Notes under the pieces: model-generated
Database searches by the model: none
Seen by the model: the letters and a program-made list of their open reading frames with translations, nothing else
What the model was told of the DNA's origin: nothing
Source: Paenibacillus auburnensis
GTDB lineage: Bacteria; Bacillota; Bacilli; Paenibacillales; Paenibacillaceae
Assembly: GCF_927798115.1 (NCBI RefSeq)
Contig: NZ_CAKMMG010000012.1
Span: forward strand, 114,257-178,256
Reading direction: 5' to 3'
Length of the DNA: 64,000 nt
Shown here: positions 25,416-34,302 of the stretch, piece after piece
Numbering within the stretch: position 1 is the first letter of the stretch
How the letters are laid out: every line of letters begins with the position of its first letter
Program-made: the position numbers and the translations under genes

Positions 25416-26066
25416 TTAGTACTTCCGCTGCAATCTGCGCTCCCATACCCGGACGCCATAACTGAGCGGCAGTGTCAGCACCAGATAGAATACCGCTACA
25501 AAAATATAAGTATCAAAGGTGCGGTAGGTTTCTGTAGAGATGCTGTCTGCGAAATACATCAGGTCCATCCCTGCCACAATGGTCAGCACGGAAGAGTTCT
25601 TAATCAGGTTAATGAACTGGTTCCCGAGCGGGGGAATGACCAGCTTAATGGCCTGCGGCAAAATCACATGCATCATCGTCTGGATATAGCTGAGTCCGGA
25701 CGAACGTGCCGCCTCCATCTGCCCTTTGGGAACAGCCATAATTCCCGCACGGATCGCTTCTGCAATAAATGCCGAGGTGTACACAGCCAGACCTATCGTT
25801 CCGGCCTTGAATCCGTCAAGCGGAAAACCCAGTGCCGACGGGCCGTAATAGAAAATATACACCACAAGCAGCAGCGGAATATTACGGACGAACTCGACGT
25901 ATCCTGTTCCGAACCAGCGAAGTCCCTTCACCGTGGTGATACGGAACACCGCGATTACAGACCCGAGCAGGAAGCTGCCGATCAAGGCTAGCACACTAGA
26001 CAGAATCGTACCCCAAAAGCCCTCCAGATAAAGGCCGAAATAATCGGTTAATATCGAAAAATCCAT
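25416..26066 (-). CDS. glnM: glutamine ABC transporter permease GlnM
   Basis: 216 residues from ATG 26066 (AGGTGAG 5-6 nt upstream; the frame could start at GTG 26075). Hydrophobic helices at the start (LEGFWGTILSSVLALIGSFLLGSVI) and the EAA loop AARSSGLSYIQTMMHVILPQAIKLVIPPLGNQF are clear. It is a paralogue of GlnP and heterodimerises with it. An intercistronic stem-loop lies between it and glnH, 81-124 bp upstream of its start, and could lower expression of the permeases relative to the binding protein. Confidence 0.9.
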   Translation of the reverse strand: MDFSILTDYFGLYLEGFWGTILSSVLALIGSFLLGSVIAVFRITTVKGLRWFGTGYVEFVRNIPLLLVVYIFYYGPSALGFPLDGFKAGTIGLAVYTSAFIAEAIRAGIMAVPKGQMEAARSSGLSYIQTMMHVILPQAIKLVIPPLGNQFINLIKNSSVLTIVAGMDLMYFADSISTETYRTFDTYIFVAVFYLVLTLPLSYGVRVWERRLQRKY

Positions 26067-26146
26067 CGTTCTCACCTACCCTTGCCTACAAGATAATTAG
26101 TTGGACTCACTTACTTTATTCCTACTCCATCTGTCTTTTTACAAGA

Positions 26147-26190
26147 AGAAACGGCAGAGCCGGTCCTCTACAGGGCCGGGTACCGTTTCT
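26147..26190 (-). promoter_or_regulatory. stem-loop between glnH and glnM
   Basis: AGAAACGG...CCGG / CCGG...CCGTTTCT hairpin in the 156-bp gap. There is no strong T tract, so it looks like an mRNA-stabilising or attenuating hairpin, common after binding-protein genes. Confidence 0.55.
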
Positions 26191-26222
26191 GTAATCCTTA
26201 TAAGAACAAGATCTATTCACAC

Positions 26223-27080
26223 TTATTTCGCTGGAGCTTTACCGATCCATTTGGTATAGATAGCATCGTATTCGCCGTTTGCTTTCAGTTCAGCCAGTGT
26301 ATCATTAATGGCCTTAACCACATCCGTGTTGCCTTTTTGTACGGCAATGCCGTACGGCTCATCGGTGAACGGTTTACCTACAACTTCATAACCGTCATCC
26401 TGGGAAGCCATACCGTACAGAATTGCATCGTCGGTTGTGAGCGCATCCCCTTGACCTGCCTTCAGGGCTGCGAAAGCATCCTGATAGTTATCGAATTCCA
26501 GCACCGTTACACCCGGAACCTTCTCTTTAATGTTCTTGATCGAAGTGGCACCCTTGGAGCCCAGGATCTTGGTATCCTTGGTTACACTTTCAAGTCCGGT
26601 AATCGGGCTGCCTTTCTTCACGAGCAGCGATTGTCCGGCCTGGAAATACACGTCGGAGAAATCCACTTCCTTCTTGCGTTCCTCGGTAATTGTCATTGTA
26701 GCGACAACCATATCGATCTCACCGTTATTCAGCATCGGAATGCGTGTCTTGGAGGTTACTTCCTTCAGCTCAATAGCATTTTCGTCACCCAGAATGTGCT
26801 TGGCAATGGCTTTGGAGATATCGATATCGAAGCCTTCAACGTTACCGGAAGCAGGATCCTTCAATCCGAACAGCCGGGTGTCATATTTTACTCCAACCAG
26901 CAGCTTGCCGCGTTCCTTGATCTTGGCGATTGCAGCAGAATCCGCCGCATTCCCGGCAGCATTGCCGCCGCTGGCTGCACTATTATTCCCGGCATTATTG
27001 TTATTTCCGCATCCGGCAATGACGAATAGGGCTGCAACCATCAGCACACTTAACCATTTGAAGCTCTTAAATTTGTTCAT
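26223..27080 (-). CDS. glnH: glutamine-binding lipoprotein GlnH
   Basis: 285 residues. Lipoprotein signal peptide: MNKFKSFKWLSVLMVAALFVIAGC (lipobox VIAGC, acylated Cys24), then an Asn/Gly/Ala-rich linker. The SBP_bac_3 domain follows with KERGKLLVGVKYDTRLFG, GFDIDISKAIAKHILG (the signature), and DMVVATMTITEERKKEVDFSDVYF. It captures the amino acid outside the membrane and delivers it to GlnM/GlnP. 32 bp after glnQ. This is the only binding protein in the operon. Confidence 0.93.
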   Translation of the reverse strand: MNKFKSFKWLSVLMVAALFVIAGCGNNNNAGNNSAASGGNAAGNAADSAAIAKIKERGKLLVGVKYDTRLFGLKDPASGNVEGFDIDISKAIAKHILGDENAIELKEVTSKTRIPMLNNGEIDMVVATMTITEERKKEVDFSDVYFQAGQSLLVKKGSPITGLESVTKDTKILGSKGATSIKNIKEKVPGVTVLEFDNYQDAFAALKAGQGDALTTDDAILYGMASQDDGYEVVGKPFTDEPYGIAVQKGNTDVVKAINDTLAELKANGEYDAIYTKWIGKAPAK

Positions 27081-27112
27081 TTCTCTTCCTCCCCGTAATC
27101 TATATATTTTGG

Positions 27113-27841
27113 TTAATGACTTAATACACGGCTGAGAAACGTCCGGGTCCGTTCTTCCCTTGGACTGGCGAAGAATTGGGCTGGCTCGGCTTCTTCCACG
27201 ATTTGTCCCTGATCCATGAAGATGACCCGGTCGGCCACCTCTTTGGCAAAGCCCATCTCATGTGTAACCACTACCATGGTCATACCTTCTTTGGCCAGGG
27301 TACGCATTACATCGAGCACCTCGCCGACCATCTCCGGATCAAGCGCCGAGGTCGGTTCGTCGAACAGCATAATCTTCGGCTTCATCGCCAGCCCCCGGGC
27401 TATAGCGACACGCTGCTGCTGGCCGCCGGACAGCTGGGAAGGATAAGCATGGGCTTTATCAGCAATGCCGACCTTTTCCAGATAATACATCGCTGTCTTC
27501 TCGGCTTCTGCCTTGCTTAGTCCCAGCACCTTGATCGGTGCCAATGTAATATTGTCGATCACTTTTTTGTGCGGATACAGATTGAAATGCTGAAACACCA
27601 TTCCGATCTCCTTGCGCAGCTTGTTGATATCTGTTTTGCGTTCATTCACCGTTATCCCGTCAACAGTCAGTCCGCCGCTGGTTATCGTCTCCAGCCGGTT
27701 GATGCAGCGCAGCATGGTGCTTTTACCGGACCCGGAAGGGCCGACTACGACAACCACTTCCCCTTCCTGTACATGAAGGTCGATGGTTTTCAGCACATGA
27801 AATTGTCCGTAATGTTTCTCTACCTGATGAAAGTCGATCAA
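27113..27841 (-). CDS. glnQ: glutamine ABC transporter ATPase GlnQ
   Basis: 242 residues from a TTG at 27841, chosen because AAAGGAGG sits 7 nt before it. The longer frame from 27862 would place that site inside the gene. Walker A GPSGSGKST, Q-loop VFQHFNLYPH, signature LSGGQQQRVAIARGLAM, Walker B IMLFDEPTSALDPE and switch His in VVVTHEMGFA are all intact. It powers uptake through GlnM/GlnP and is the first gene of the operon. A GlnR/TnrA-like site lies 209 bp upstream. Confidence 0.95.
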   Translation of the reverse strand: MIDFHQVEKHYGQFHVLKTIDLHVQEGEVVVVVGPSGSGKSTMLRCINRLETITSGGLTVDGITVNERKTDINKLRKEIGMVFQHFNLYPHKKVIDNITLAPIKVLGLSKAEAEKTAMYYLEKVGIADKAHAYPSQLSGGQQQRVAIARGLAMKPKIMLFDEPTSALDPEMVGEVLDVMRTLAKEGMTMVVVTHEMGFAKEVADRVIFMDQGQIVEEAEPAQFFASPREERTRTFLSRVLSH

Positions 27842-28049
27842 CGACAGGCCTCCTTTACACACTTCTGGTTATAAGATTCTCAAGCTGCTCACTGTCAGCT
27901 ATGGTAACACTTAGAACACACCTTACTGTAGAGACTACCGAAAACTATATAATCCTACTTCGTTTTTCAAAAATTCATGTCATTTTCTTTTCAAAAAGTG
28001 AGATATTTCATTTTCTTTTTGCCCCAATTAATGTTTTTTATCAATCACA

Positions 28050-28066
28050 TGTAACTTTTAGTGACG
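28050..28066. promoter_or_regulatory. GlnR/TnrA-like operator upstream of glnQ
   Basis: TGTAACTTTTAGTGACG matches the TGTNAN7TNACA consensus except for the last base, A replaced by G. It lies 209 bp before the glnQ start. A candidate promoter nearer the gene (TTTTGA, 17 bp, TATAGT) lies around 27950-27975. Confidence 0.4.
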
Positions 28067-28142
28067 TTTCTCTCTTGTACATAAGCAAAAAAGACACCCT
28101 TTGGTGTCCTCAGCCCAAACTATGGAATTCCTGGCTAACCAA

Positions 28143-28184
28143 CAAAAAAAGATGTCAGCAGCCGTTCTTGGCCTCTAACATCTT
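28143..28184 (-). terminator. terminator of the phosphate transporter genes
   Basis: AAGATGTTAGAGGCC / GGCTGCTGACATCTT with small mismatches, loop AAGAAC, followed on the minus strand by TTTTTTG. It lies 13 bp after the pit stop codon. Confidence 0.85.
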
Positions 28185-28196
28185 AGTTACCCTGTT

Positions 28197-29186
28197 CTAG
28201 AAGAAAACTTTAAAGATAATTCCTGCCAGCACTGCGCTGATCGGAATGGTGATGAACCAGGTAATGATAATCCGGCCGGCTACTCCCCATTTCACAGCAG
28301 AGAAACGTTTGGCTGAACCCACACCGAGAATGGCCGATGTAATGGCATGCGTGGAGCTTACCGGCAAATGCAGCAGGGTGGCCGAGAAAATTACCGAAGC
28401 AGCAGAGATATCTGCGGCAAAACCGTTGATCGGTTCAATCTTGAATATTTTGGTACCCATCGTCTTAATGATCTTCCATCCGCCAATCGAGGTCCCGAGC
28501 GCCATAGACGTTGCGGCGGCGATTTTAACCCAGAGCGGAACTTCCATTGACTTCAGATGTCCCGAGGTTACCAGGGCAAAGGTGATAATCCCCATTGCCT
28601 TCTGGGCATCATTGGTACCATGTGTAAAGGATTGCAGGGCAGCCGTCAGCACTTGCATCGAGCGGAAGCCTTTGTTCACTGTATGCGGACTGCGTTTGGC
28701 AAACACCCACTTAAGAATCGTCATGATGATATAACCGATCACAAAGGCGATCAGCGGGGAGAATACCAGCCCCTCAACGATCTCGATGAACCCGCTCCAC
28801 TTGATGTGGTCCGAACCGGCTCCGACATAGACTGCACCGGCCAAAGCACCGATCAGGGCATGGGAGGAGGAGGACGGAATACCGAGCCACCAGGTGATCA
28901 GGTTCCAGATGATAGCAGCAATCAGGGTGGCAGCTACAATGTCAATACCGTTAGTAAGCAGCGTCGGATCGGTGATACTGCCGCCGATCTTCTTGGCTAC
29001 GCCCGTAAACATCAGCGCCCCGATGAAGTTCATCAGCGCTGCCATAATAATGGCTGTACGCGGCTTCAGCGCACGTGTCGAAACAGAAGTGGCGATGGCG
29101 TTGGCCGTATCATGGAAACCATTGATGAAATCGAACGCTAGCGCGAGAAATATAACAAAACTGAGCATTAATAATGATGTTTCCAT
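28197..29186 (-). CDS. pit: low-affinity inorganic phosphate transporter Pit
   Basis: 329 residues, about 10 membrane helices. The PHO4-family repeats are seen twice: FDFINGFHDTANAIATSVSTRAL near the N-terminus and GTNDAQKAMGIITFALV in the second half, together with IPSSSSHALIGAL and PVSSTHAITSAILG. It moves phosphate with a metal ion and protons. It is 13 bp after the DUF47 gene and presumably co-transcribed with it. No Pho box was identified. Confidence 0.93.
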   Translation of the reverse strand: METSLLMLSFVIFLALAFDFINGFHDTANAIATSVSTRALKPRTAIIMAALMNFIGALMFTGVAKKIGGSITDPTLLTNGIDIVAATLIAAIIWNLITWWLGIPSSSSHALIGALAGAVYVGAGSDHIKWSGFIEIVEGLVFSPLIAFVIGYIIMTILKWVFAKRSPHTVNKGFRSMQVLTAALQSFTHGTNDAQKAMGIITFALVTSGHLKSMEVPLWVKIAAATSMALGTSIGGWKIIKTMGTKIFKIEPINGFAADISAASVIFSATLLHLPVSSTHAITSAILGVGSAKRFSAVKWGVAGRIIITWFITIPISAVLAGIIFKVFF

Positions 29187-29199
29187 ATCTTAGAGCCCC

Positions 29200-29817
29200 T
29201 TATGAATTGCGCATGATGATCGATTCCAGCATGTTGGCTACGTCTTCACATTTATCAGTGGTCGTTTCCAACCGCTCGTAAAGCTCTTTGCGCTTAATCA
29301 GCTCGATAGGATCTGTAACGGTTTCGAACAGGTTTTTGGTGCAGATACGGAGAACCTCGTCACCCTGATTCTCCAGATCATTCAGACGGATCGTATACTC
29401 ACGAATCGCCAGAAGCTTTTTCTGGGAGAGCAGATGAACCGCTTTTTGAATTTCATAGGCAGACTGGCGGAGGATTTCCGCGAACTGCACAATATATTCA
29501 TCCGCGTCCAGCAGGTTGTACATATAGAAGCGTGAAGCAGAAGCTTCCAGGCCATCCATAACATCATCCATGCTGGTGATCAAATCCATAATGTCGTCAC
29601 GCTCAAGCGGAGTGATGAACGTTTTGTTCAATTCCTTGATGACAGTGTGCGTGTAGGTATCGCATTGGTTTTCGTACTTCTTCATCACCGCAGCGAAATT
29701 ATCGACATTATCCCGGAGACTGGTAATATTCTGAGCGAAGTAATCTGCCGCCTGGACAATGGTATCCGCCATATTTTCCAAAGTCTCAAAGAAAATATCC
29801 TTTTTTTTCAACTTCAT
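29200..29817 (-). CDS. DUF47 (PhoU-like) partner of Pit
   Basis: 205 residues, all-helical, family DUF47 related to PhoU. Motifs: KDIFFETLENMADTIVQAADYFAQ at the start, DVMDGLEASASRFYMYNL at residues about 85-102, and a C-terminal KRKELYERLETTTDKCEDVANMLE with the metal-binding Glu-x3-Asp pattern. DUF47 proteins regulate the phosphate transporter encoded beside them, as in Bacillus ykaA-ykaB. It is the first gene of the two-gene unit. No gene or strong structure is seen in the gap before the next gene. Confidence 0.9.
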   Translation of the reverse strand: MKLKKKDIFFETLENMADTIVQAADYFAQNITSLRDNVDNFAAVMKKYENQCDTYTHTVIKELNKTFITPLERDDIMDLITSMDDVMDGLEASASRFYMYNLLDADEYIVQFAEILRQSAYEIQKAVHLLSQKKLLAIREYTIRLNDLENQGDEVLRICTKNLFETVTDPIELIKRKELYERLETTTDKCEDVANMLESIIMRNS

Positions 29818-30021
29818 TAGTTTAAACCCCTTTACATAAAATTGCCGTGAAAACGGAATGTCTTCCAGATGTAAGCAGCCTGAAAATGAATGACAACCTT
29901 TGTTATCTTAACATATCAGCCGAAGGGATAGAAGTAAAAGAACCGAACTTTTTTACACTATATTAACAATTCCCCGGAATGGACAAATTCATTCTCTGAA
30001 CCCGCTTTTTTCCGGTCAAAA

Positions 30022-31122
30022 TCAGTCCCGGCTTGGCGAAACCGGATACTCCACATGACTGCTGAAAGAAGGGCTGTTCGGTACGATCAGGATATGGGTT
30101 ACCCCGGGATACATCAGCGCTTCTGTGCCGTCTGCCTTTACAAAGCGGATGATGTCTCCCGGATTGCGCGCCCATTTGCCCTTCAGGACTGTTCCGCGCT
30201 GGAAGAGCAGCGCCTCTCCGCCCAGCTCCACATCGATTTGAAGTCTGCCTACATCGTCAAGCACCTTATGATCCGCTCCAATCACCATGACGTTTGCAGC
30301 CTCCACCGGATTATTATTATTCAGATCCAGATGCGGCTTACCGTTGACCGAGCGGAGGTAGGTCCGGCGCTGGGCATCATATTTATAGCCTACCGTATAG
30401 CTTTTGAGCAAAAAGTTAACGTTCAGCTCCGCTGCGGCTTCCCCTTCAGTCGGAAGAAAGTCGGGATCGGTGAACTGGTAACCCGGAACCGCTACACTCC
30501 CGGCATAGCCAAGCTTTGCAGCGCCTTCACGCAGCTTTGCAGCGTTGCTGTACAAATTATGCGGCGCTTTGCGTTCCTTGTCCCGCCAGAAATAAGCACC
30601 GGCCTTGCCGATCTCGTCCATATCCTCCTTCTTCTGCCGCTGGAGGATGGCATAAGCTGCCGGACTGCCGCCGGCATGCACCGTTACCCCGCCATAGCTC
30701 TCCCCGATATCGATCAGATAAGGGCGGATGCTGCGGATCGGGCCGATTTTGACCACTCCCGTATGGCTCTGGAATATCCCGATGATCCGGGTGATTCCGC
30801 CTTCAGCCAGCACTTCATACAGGATGTCGGCCTCGCTTACTCCGGACTGCGGACGGGCGGCTGGCGCATTGTTGATCATGACGGCGAGCGGACGCGGCAG
30901 ACTGCCCTCCTGCACGGGAAGACCGGTTAGTCCGGACACCTGCTGTGCTGCCGGTTCAGCAGTGGGTGACGGCTCGGGTATTGTGCTTGGCAGAGGTGAC
31001 AAGGTAGGCATGGCCGTCGGAGCGGCCTCAGGCGCCGGCTTCTCTGACCCGCAGGCGGAGAGCATCAGGGCAGCAAGCAAAATTACGGATATCATCCGGG
31101 AAGGATAGCGGTTCAGGGGCAT
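30022..31122 (-). CDS. DUF3048 lipoprotein (YerB-like)
   Basis: 366 residues. Lipoprotein signal MISVILLAALMLSAC with lipobox LSAC (Cys about 24), then a Pro/Ala/Thr/Ser-rich spacer (about residues 28-62) and the two DUF3048 domains, with RPLAVMINNAPAARPQSGVSEADILYEVLAEGGITR as the hallmark. The conserved GPIRSIRPYLIDI segment follows. AGGAGG precedes the ATG. The YerB-type protein is extracytoplasmic and of unknown function. In Bacillus yerB lies between purD and yerC; here it is about 12 kb away from the pur genes. Confidence 0.88.
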   Translation of the reverse strand: MPLNRYPSRMISVILLAALMLSACGSEKPAPEAAPTAMPTLSPLPSTIPEPSPTAEPAAQQVSGLTGLPVQEGSLPRPLAVMINNAPAARPQSGVSEADILYEVLAEGGITRIIGIFQSHTGVVKIGPIRSIRPYLIDIGESYGGVTVHAGGSPAAYAILQRQKKEDMDEIGKAGAYFWRDKERKAPHNLYSNAAKLREGAAKLGYAGSVAVPGYQFTDPDFLPTEGEAAAELNVNFLLKSYTVGYKYDAQRRTYLRSVNGKPHLDLNNNNPVEAANVMVIGADHKVLDDVGRLQIDVELGGEALLFQRGTVLKGKWARNPGDIIRFVKADGTEALMYPGVTHILIVPNSPSFSSHVEYPVSPSRD

Positions 31123-31230
31123 CAGTTTTTGTTCCTCCTAAAGGTTTTCACTTCTACTGATTGAACTTGAAATATACATTAGTTCCTTCCATTTAATCAC
31201 AGCATGGCCTATTTGTCTTGAGCCTGCAAA

Positions 31231-31266
31231 TAAAAAAGGATACAGCCTCTTTATCGGCTGTATCCT
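31231..31266 (-). terminator. terminator of the extradiol dioxygenase gene
   Basis: AGGATACAGCC / GGCTGTATCCT, perfect 11-bp stem, loop of 8, followed on the minus strand by TTTTTTATTTG. 19 bp after the stop. Confidence 0.9.
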
Positions 31267-31284
31267 CAGGTTATTGTATTTATG

Positions 31285-32061
31285 CTAATCTACCATCCAA
31301 CAATTAAGACTGAGCGTGCCGTACTGGTAAGCTTGAATCATCAGCTGTGCCTGCCTGCCGGCATCGGCAGTGCCCATAATGTAAAACAGCGGAACAAAAT
31401 GCTCTCTTCCATAAGAGGGAACGGCATCCCGTACATGCGGCGCCTTCTTCTCGTAAGCGAACAAGGAAGGCAGATCCCAGCTTTCGAGTCCTTTGGCGAT
31501 CCAGGCGTCGAACTCCTGAGCCCAGGATTCGGGCTGATCATCCTGCTTCAGCATGCGCAGATTGTGTACAAGTCCGCCGCTGCCGAGCAGCAGAATCCCT
31601 TCTTCACGCAGCGGAGCCAGCATCCGCCCGATCGTATACTGTTCCTCAGGCGAGCGCAAAGAATCCACTGATAACGCCACAACCGGAATGTCAGCCTGAG
31701 GGAACATTTTCTTAAGAATGACCCAAACGCCATGGTCCAGACCACGGCCCAGAACCGGCTGGTGCGGGAGATTGCTCTGGTTAAAAAGCTCGGAAATCCG
31801 GCTGCTAAGCGCTGGATCGCCAGGTGCCGGGTAGGTCAGGGAGTACATTTCTTCCGGAAATCCATAGAAATCATGCTGCGTTTCGTGCTGTGCATCTACT
31901 GTAATCAGCTGTTCGGGACTGTCCCAGTGTGCAGAGAAAACAACGATGCCCCGGGGCGTCCCCAGATCCTGACCAAGGCGCTCCAGGAAACGGGTATATT
32001 CGTTATCCTCGAGCGCGAGGACCGGAGAGCCATGCGCGATAAAAAATGCCGGTAATTTCAT
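31285..32061 (-). CDS. LigB-family extradiol ring-cleavage dioxygenase (YgiD-like)
   Basis: 258 residues, the class III (DODA-type) extradiol dioxygenases. Likely metal ligands are His10 in PAFFIAHGSPVLAL, His45 in GIVVFSAHWDSP, His in LDHGVWVIL (about 115) and His in GSGGLVHNL (about 168). The family splits catechols (for example 4,5-DOPA in E. coli YgiD) using Fe2+ or Zn2+. The start is an ATG. It stands alone between the YerB-like gene and an alpha/beta hydrolase, with its own terminator, so the substrate is not indicated. Confidence 0.87.
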   Translation of the reverse strand: MKLPAFFIAHGSPVLALEDNEYTRFLERLGQDLGTPRGIVVFSAHWDSPEQLITVDAQHETQHDFYGFPEEMYSLTYPAPGDPALSSRISELFNQSNLPHQPVLGRGLDHGVWVILKKMFPQADIPVVALSVDSLRSPEEQYTIGRMLAPLREEGILLLGSGGLVHNLRMLKQDDQPESWAQEFDAWIAKGLESWDLPSLFAYEKKAPHVRDAVPSYGREHFVPLFYIMGTADAGRQAQLMIQAYQYGTLSLNCWMVD

Positions 32062-32196
32062 AGGGAGCCAACCTCCTCCATAACCCAGTATATGGTCTGC
32101 CCCTTTATTTTAACCCTATTTACCGGGGATTGCGAGTAAGCTTCTCTGGCAGAAGGACTGGCTGCTATATCTGACGCCATCTTAATACCGCGTATG

Positions 32197-33027
32197 CTAT
32201 ATCATCCAGTTCTGCCATTCCTGCTGTAAATGCTCCTGCTGGTTCATCCAGTCCTTGGTCCGTTTCAGCACCTGTTCCTGCGCCGGGCCGGATGAGAAGG
32301 TATGATCTCCCTGGAAGATAATTTCTTTATCGCAGCGCCCTTCGGGGCGTGTCCAGAATAGCTTCTGGTATAGGAACGCATAATCCACCGGAATCACATC
32401 ATCGGAGGTGCCATGGATGACCAGCACATCGCCGCTGAATTTGCCGGCCTCCTGAAAAGGCTGGAACGCCGCAAGAGAGTTGAAATACACCGGAGTAAAG
32501 GAATAGCCCGCATAATCGGCAGAGCCGGCTTTGACAGACCGGTCATAGGCCTCTCTGCCCACGATCTTCACAATATCATTAAACGGATAGCCAACCGCCG
32601 CCCACAGCACAAGGTTCTTAACCCGGCGGTCACGGACGGCGGTCAAGAGTGCTACCGCTCCCCCGAGGCTGTGACCGATCAGGGTGACGCGCTGCGGATC
32701 GACATCGGCTGAGCCGATGCCGTAGTCCAGTACTGCCCGGGTCTGGGCAATCATCGATTCCATATCCTCACTGCCGTAATTGCCGCTGCTCTCGCCGCAG
32801 CCTGCATAGTCGAAGCGGATTACCATATATCCGTCCTGGGCCAGCTCACGCGCAGCCTTAACAAAAATCCGGTCAACACCGATCCGGTTACCTACGAACC
32901 CGTGGCAGATGACTGCCAGAGGCACCCGGTCCTTGCATCGTCCGGAGGTTCCCTTTTCCCGTGATGGATAGTGTATGCTCGCTGTAAGTTCTTCCTGGTT
33001 ATGCCGGATTACAATATTCCGCTCCAT
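32197..33027 (-). CDS. alpha/beta hydrolase
   Basis: 276 residues, cytoplasmic. Family features: HGFVGNRIGVDRIF (oxyanion loop, about residues 43-56), the nucleophile elbow LIGHSLGGAVALL (Ser about 127), DVLVIHGTSDDVIPVDYAF with the acid Asp, and GDHTF with the catalytic His (about 241). It is similar to peptidase/esterase proteins of unknown substrate. The start has GGGGGATACAACA upstream. Downstream, in 31285-32061, lies the dioxygenase on the same strand after 135 bp. Transcript separation is not clear. Confidence 0.88.
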   Translation of the reverse strand: MERNIVIRHNQEELTASIHYPSREKGTSGRCKDRVPLAVICHGFVGNRIGVDRIFVKAARELAQDGYMVIRFDYAGCGESSGNYGSEDMESMIAQTRAVLDYGIGSADVDPQRVTLIGHSLGGAVALLTAVRDRRVKNLVLWAAVGYPFNDIVKIVGREAYDRSVKAGSADYAGYSFTPVYFNSLAAFQPFQEAGKFSGDVLVIHGTSDDVIPVDYAFLYQKLFWTRPEGRCDKEIIFQGDHTFSSGPAQEQVLKRTKDWMNQQEHLQQEWQNWMI

Positions 33028-33161
33028 TGTTGTATCCCCCTCAAAAGTAAGGCTATTTTAAAGTATTATAATTCCGATTACTTTAGTATGATTAATATCT
33101 TTATTATACGTTTTACGCTCTTATTGTCAATAACCACACACCTAAATGTGAACAGGAATAA

Positions 33162-33192
33162 GCCTCTTCTGCTCCTTGGGAGCAAAAGAGGC
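33162..33192 (-). terminator. terminator of the small gene at 33214
   Basis: GCCTCTTTTGCTCC / GGAGCAGAAGAGGC with one mismatch, loop CAA; TTATTCC follows on the minus strand. Confidence 0.65.
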
Positions 33193-33213
33193 CGAACCTT
33201 CCCATAACTTCAC

Positions 33214-33414
33214 TCAATCGTAGCTGTTGTGAAACATATCGTGGGTTTCCTGGCGGCCTTCCCAGTCCTCGAAGCCGGTCTCCGAATCCTGTCCTGCAGC
33301 ATCCCACAGACTGAAGCCGTCAGAATTGCCCCAGTCTCCCACTTGGTTTGTCTCTGCAGGTGCGAAGCCGTCACCCATGAATTTACCTACCTCTTTTTTC
33401 TTCTCATGTCCCAT
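33214..33414 (-). CDS. small acidic hypothetical protein
   Basis: 66 residues: MGHEKKKEVGKFMGDG, then an acidic Asp/Glu/Gly/Trp-rich stretch ending HDMFHNSYD. An AGGT motif precedes the ATG, and the gene has its own terminator 21 bp after the stop. The compact unit and biased composition make a real gene likely, but there is no motif to assign a function, and no signal or membrane segment. Confidence 0.6.
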   Translation of the reverse strand: MGHEKKKEVGKFMGDGFAPAETNQVGDWGNSDGFSLWDAAGQDSETGFEDWEGRQETHDMFHNSYD

Positions 33415-33599
33415 AACGCTACCTGCCCTTCCTAAGCTATATTTGTGAAGCTAATCACAATTTCAGTGTTCACTCTTCCAAAATAGATTATTCATGGCAA
33501 AGCGAAAGGGTTGTCCTTGCACACAACCGCCGTGCAAACGTATACTCTAGGTTAAAGGCTAACCCGATTAACCACTACTTGGAGGTTTTCATCCATACT

Positions 33600-34262
33600 A
33601 TGAAAGTTAAAGCTATGATTAAAGAAAACAACGCTCTGCGTGAACAAATGACCCCGTTTAACCGTTCATACTTTGAAGATATGATTCTGGCTATGCGGGC
33701 AAGCCAGGTAGACCCGGTACGTGCGGAGGAGCTGCTGCTGGAAGCGGCGGCACTGCTGCTGCAGGGACAGGGCAAAGGCAAAAATGCCAAGCAAATCTTC
33801 GGTGAACATCCGGAGGATTATTTCAAAGATATTATGGGCAGCGTTCCAGCGCGGCCTGAACGCAGCAAACTGAACTATTACCTGATGATTGCGTGGACGG
33901 CGCTGACCCTATTTTTCGGCGTAATGGCCATTGCCGGGCTCTTTATGGAGTGGAGCGGCGGTTCAGCAGATATGTTCGGCAAGGTTAGTGTATTCACACT
34001 GATCGTCGTGGGCTTGGGTTCCATCGTGCTTATGGAGCTGCTGGTGAGATGGATGTCTTCACTATCAGAGAATGATGCGCCCAAAGCCAAGACTTTCGAT
34101 ATTAAGGCACTCGGCATCTATGTCCTAGTTGCTGTCGTTGTGATTTTTGCCGGGATATTCCTTGATAATCTGTTCCCGGTGATTACGATCTCACCCTGGG
34201 TAAGCCTGATTATCGGTCTGGCCGGCGGGCTCGGACTGAAATTTATATTTTTCAAATCCTAG
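33600..34262 (+). CDS. DUF1129-family membrane protein
   Basis: 220 residues if started at ATG 33600, where the SD (GGAGG at 33581-33585) is 14 nt away. A TTG at 33579 would put the SD inside the gene, and the ATC 5 nt after the SD is not a usual start, so the start is uncertain. The N-terminal 85 residues are cytoplasmic and helical (YFEDMILAMRASQVDPVRAEELLLEAAALLLQGQGKGKNAKQIFGEHPEDYF, residues about 25-75), typical of DUF1129. Four membrane helices follow (for example LIVVGLGSIVLMELLV, YVLVAVVVIFAGIFLDNLF). Function unknown. Confidence 0.8.
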   Translation: MKVKAMIKENNALREQMTPFNRSYFEDMILAMRASQVDPVRAEELLLEAAALLLQGQGKGKNAKQIFGEHPEDYFKDIMGSVPARPERSKLNYYLMIAWTALTLFFGVMAIAGLFMEWSGGSADMFGKVSVFTLIVVGLGSIVLMELLVRWMSSLSENDAPKAKTFDIKALGIYVLVAVVVIFAGIFLDNLFPVITISPWVSLIIGLAGGLGLKFIFFKS

Positions 34263-34302
34263 ATTTCTTATTCCACTTCCGACAACACAGGGGGAAACTT
34301 CC

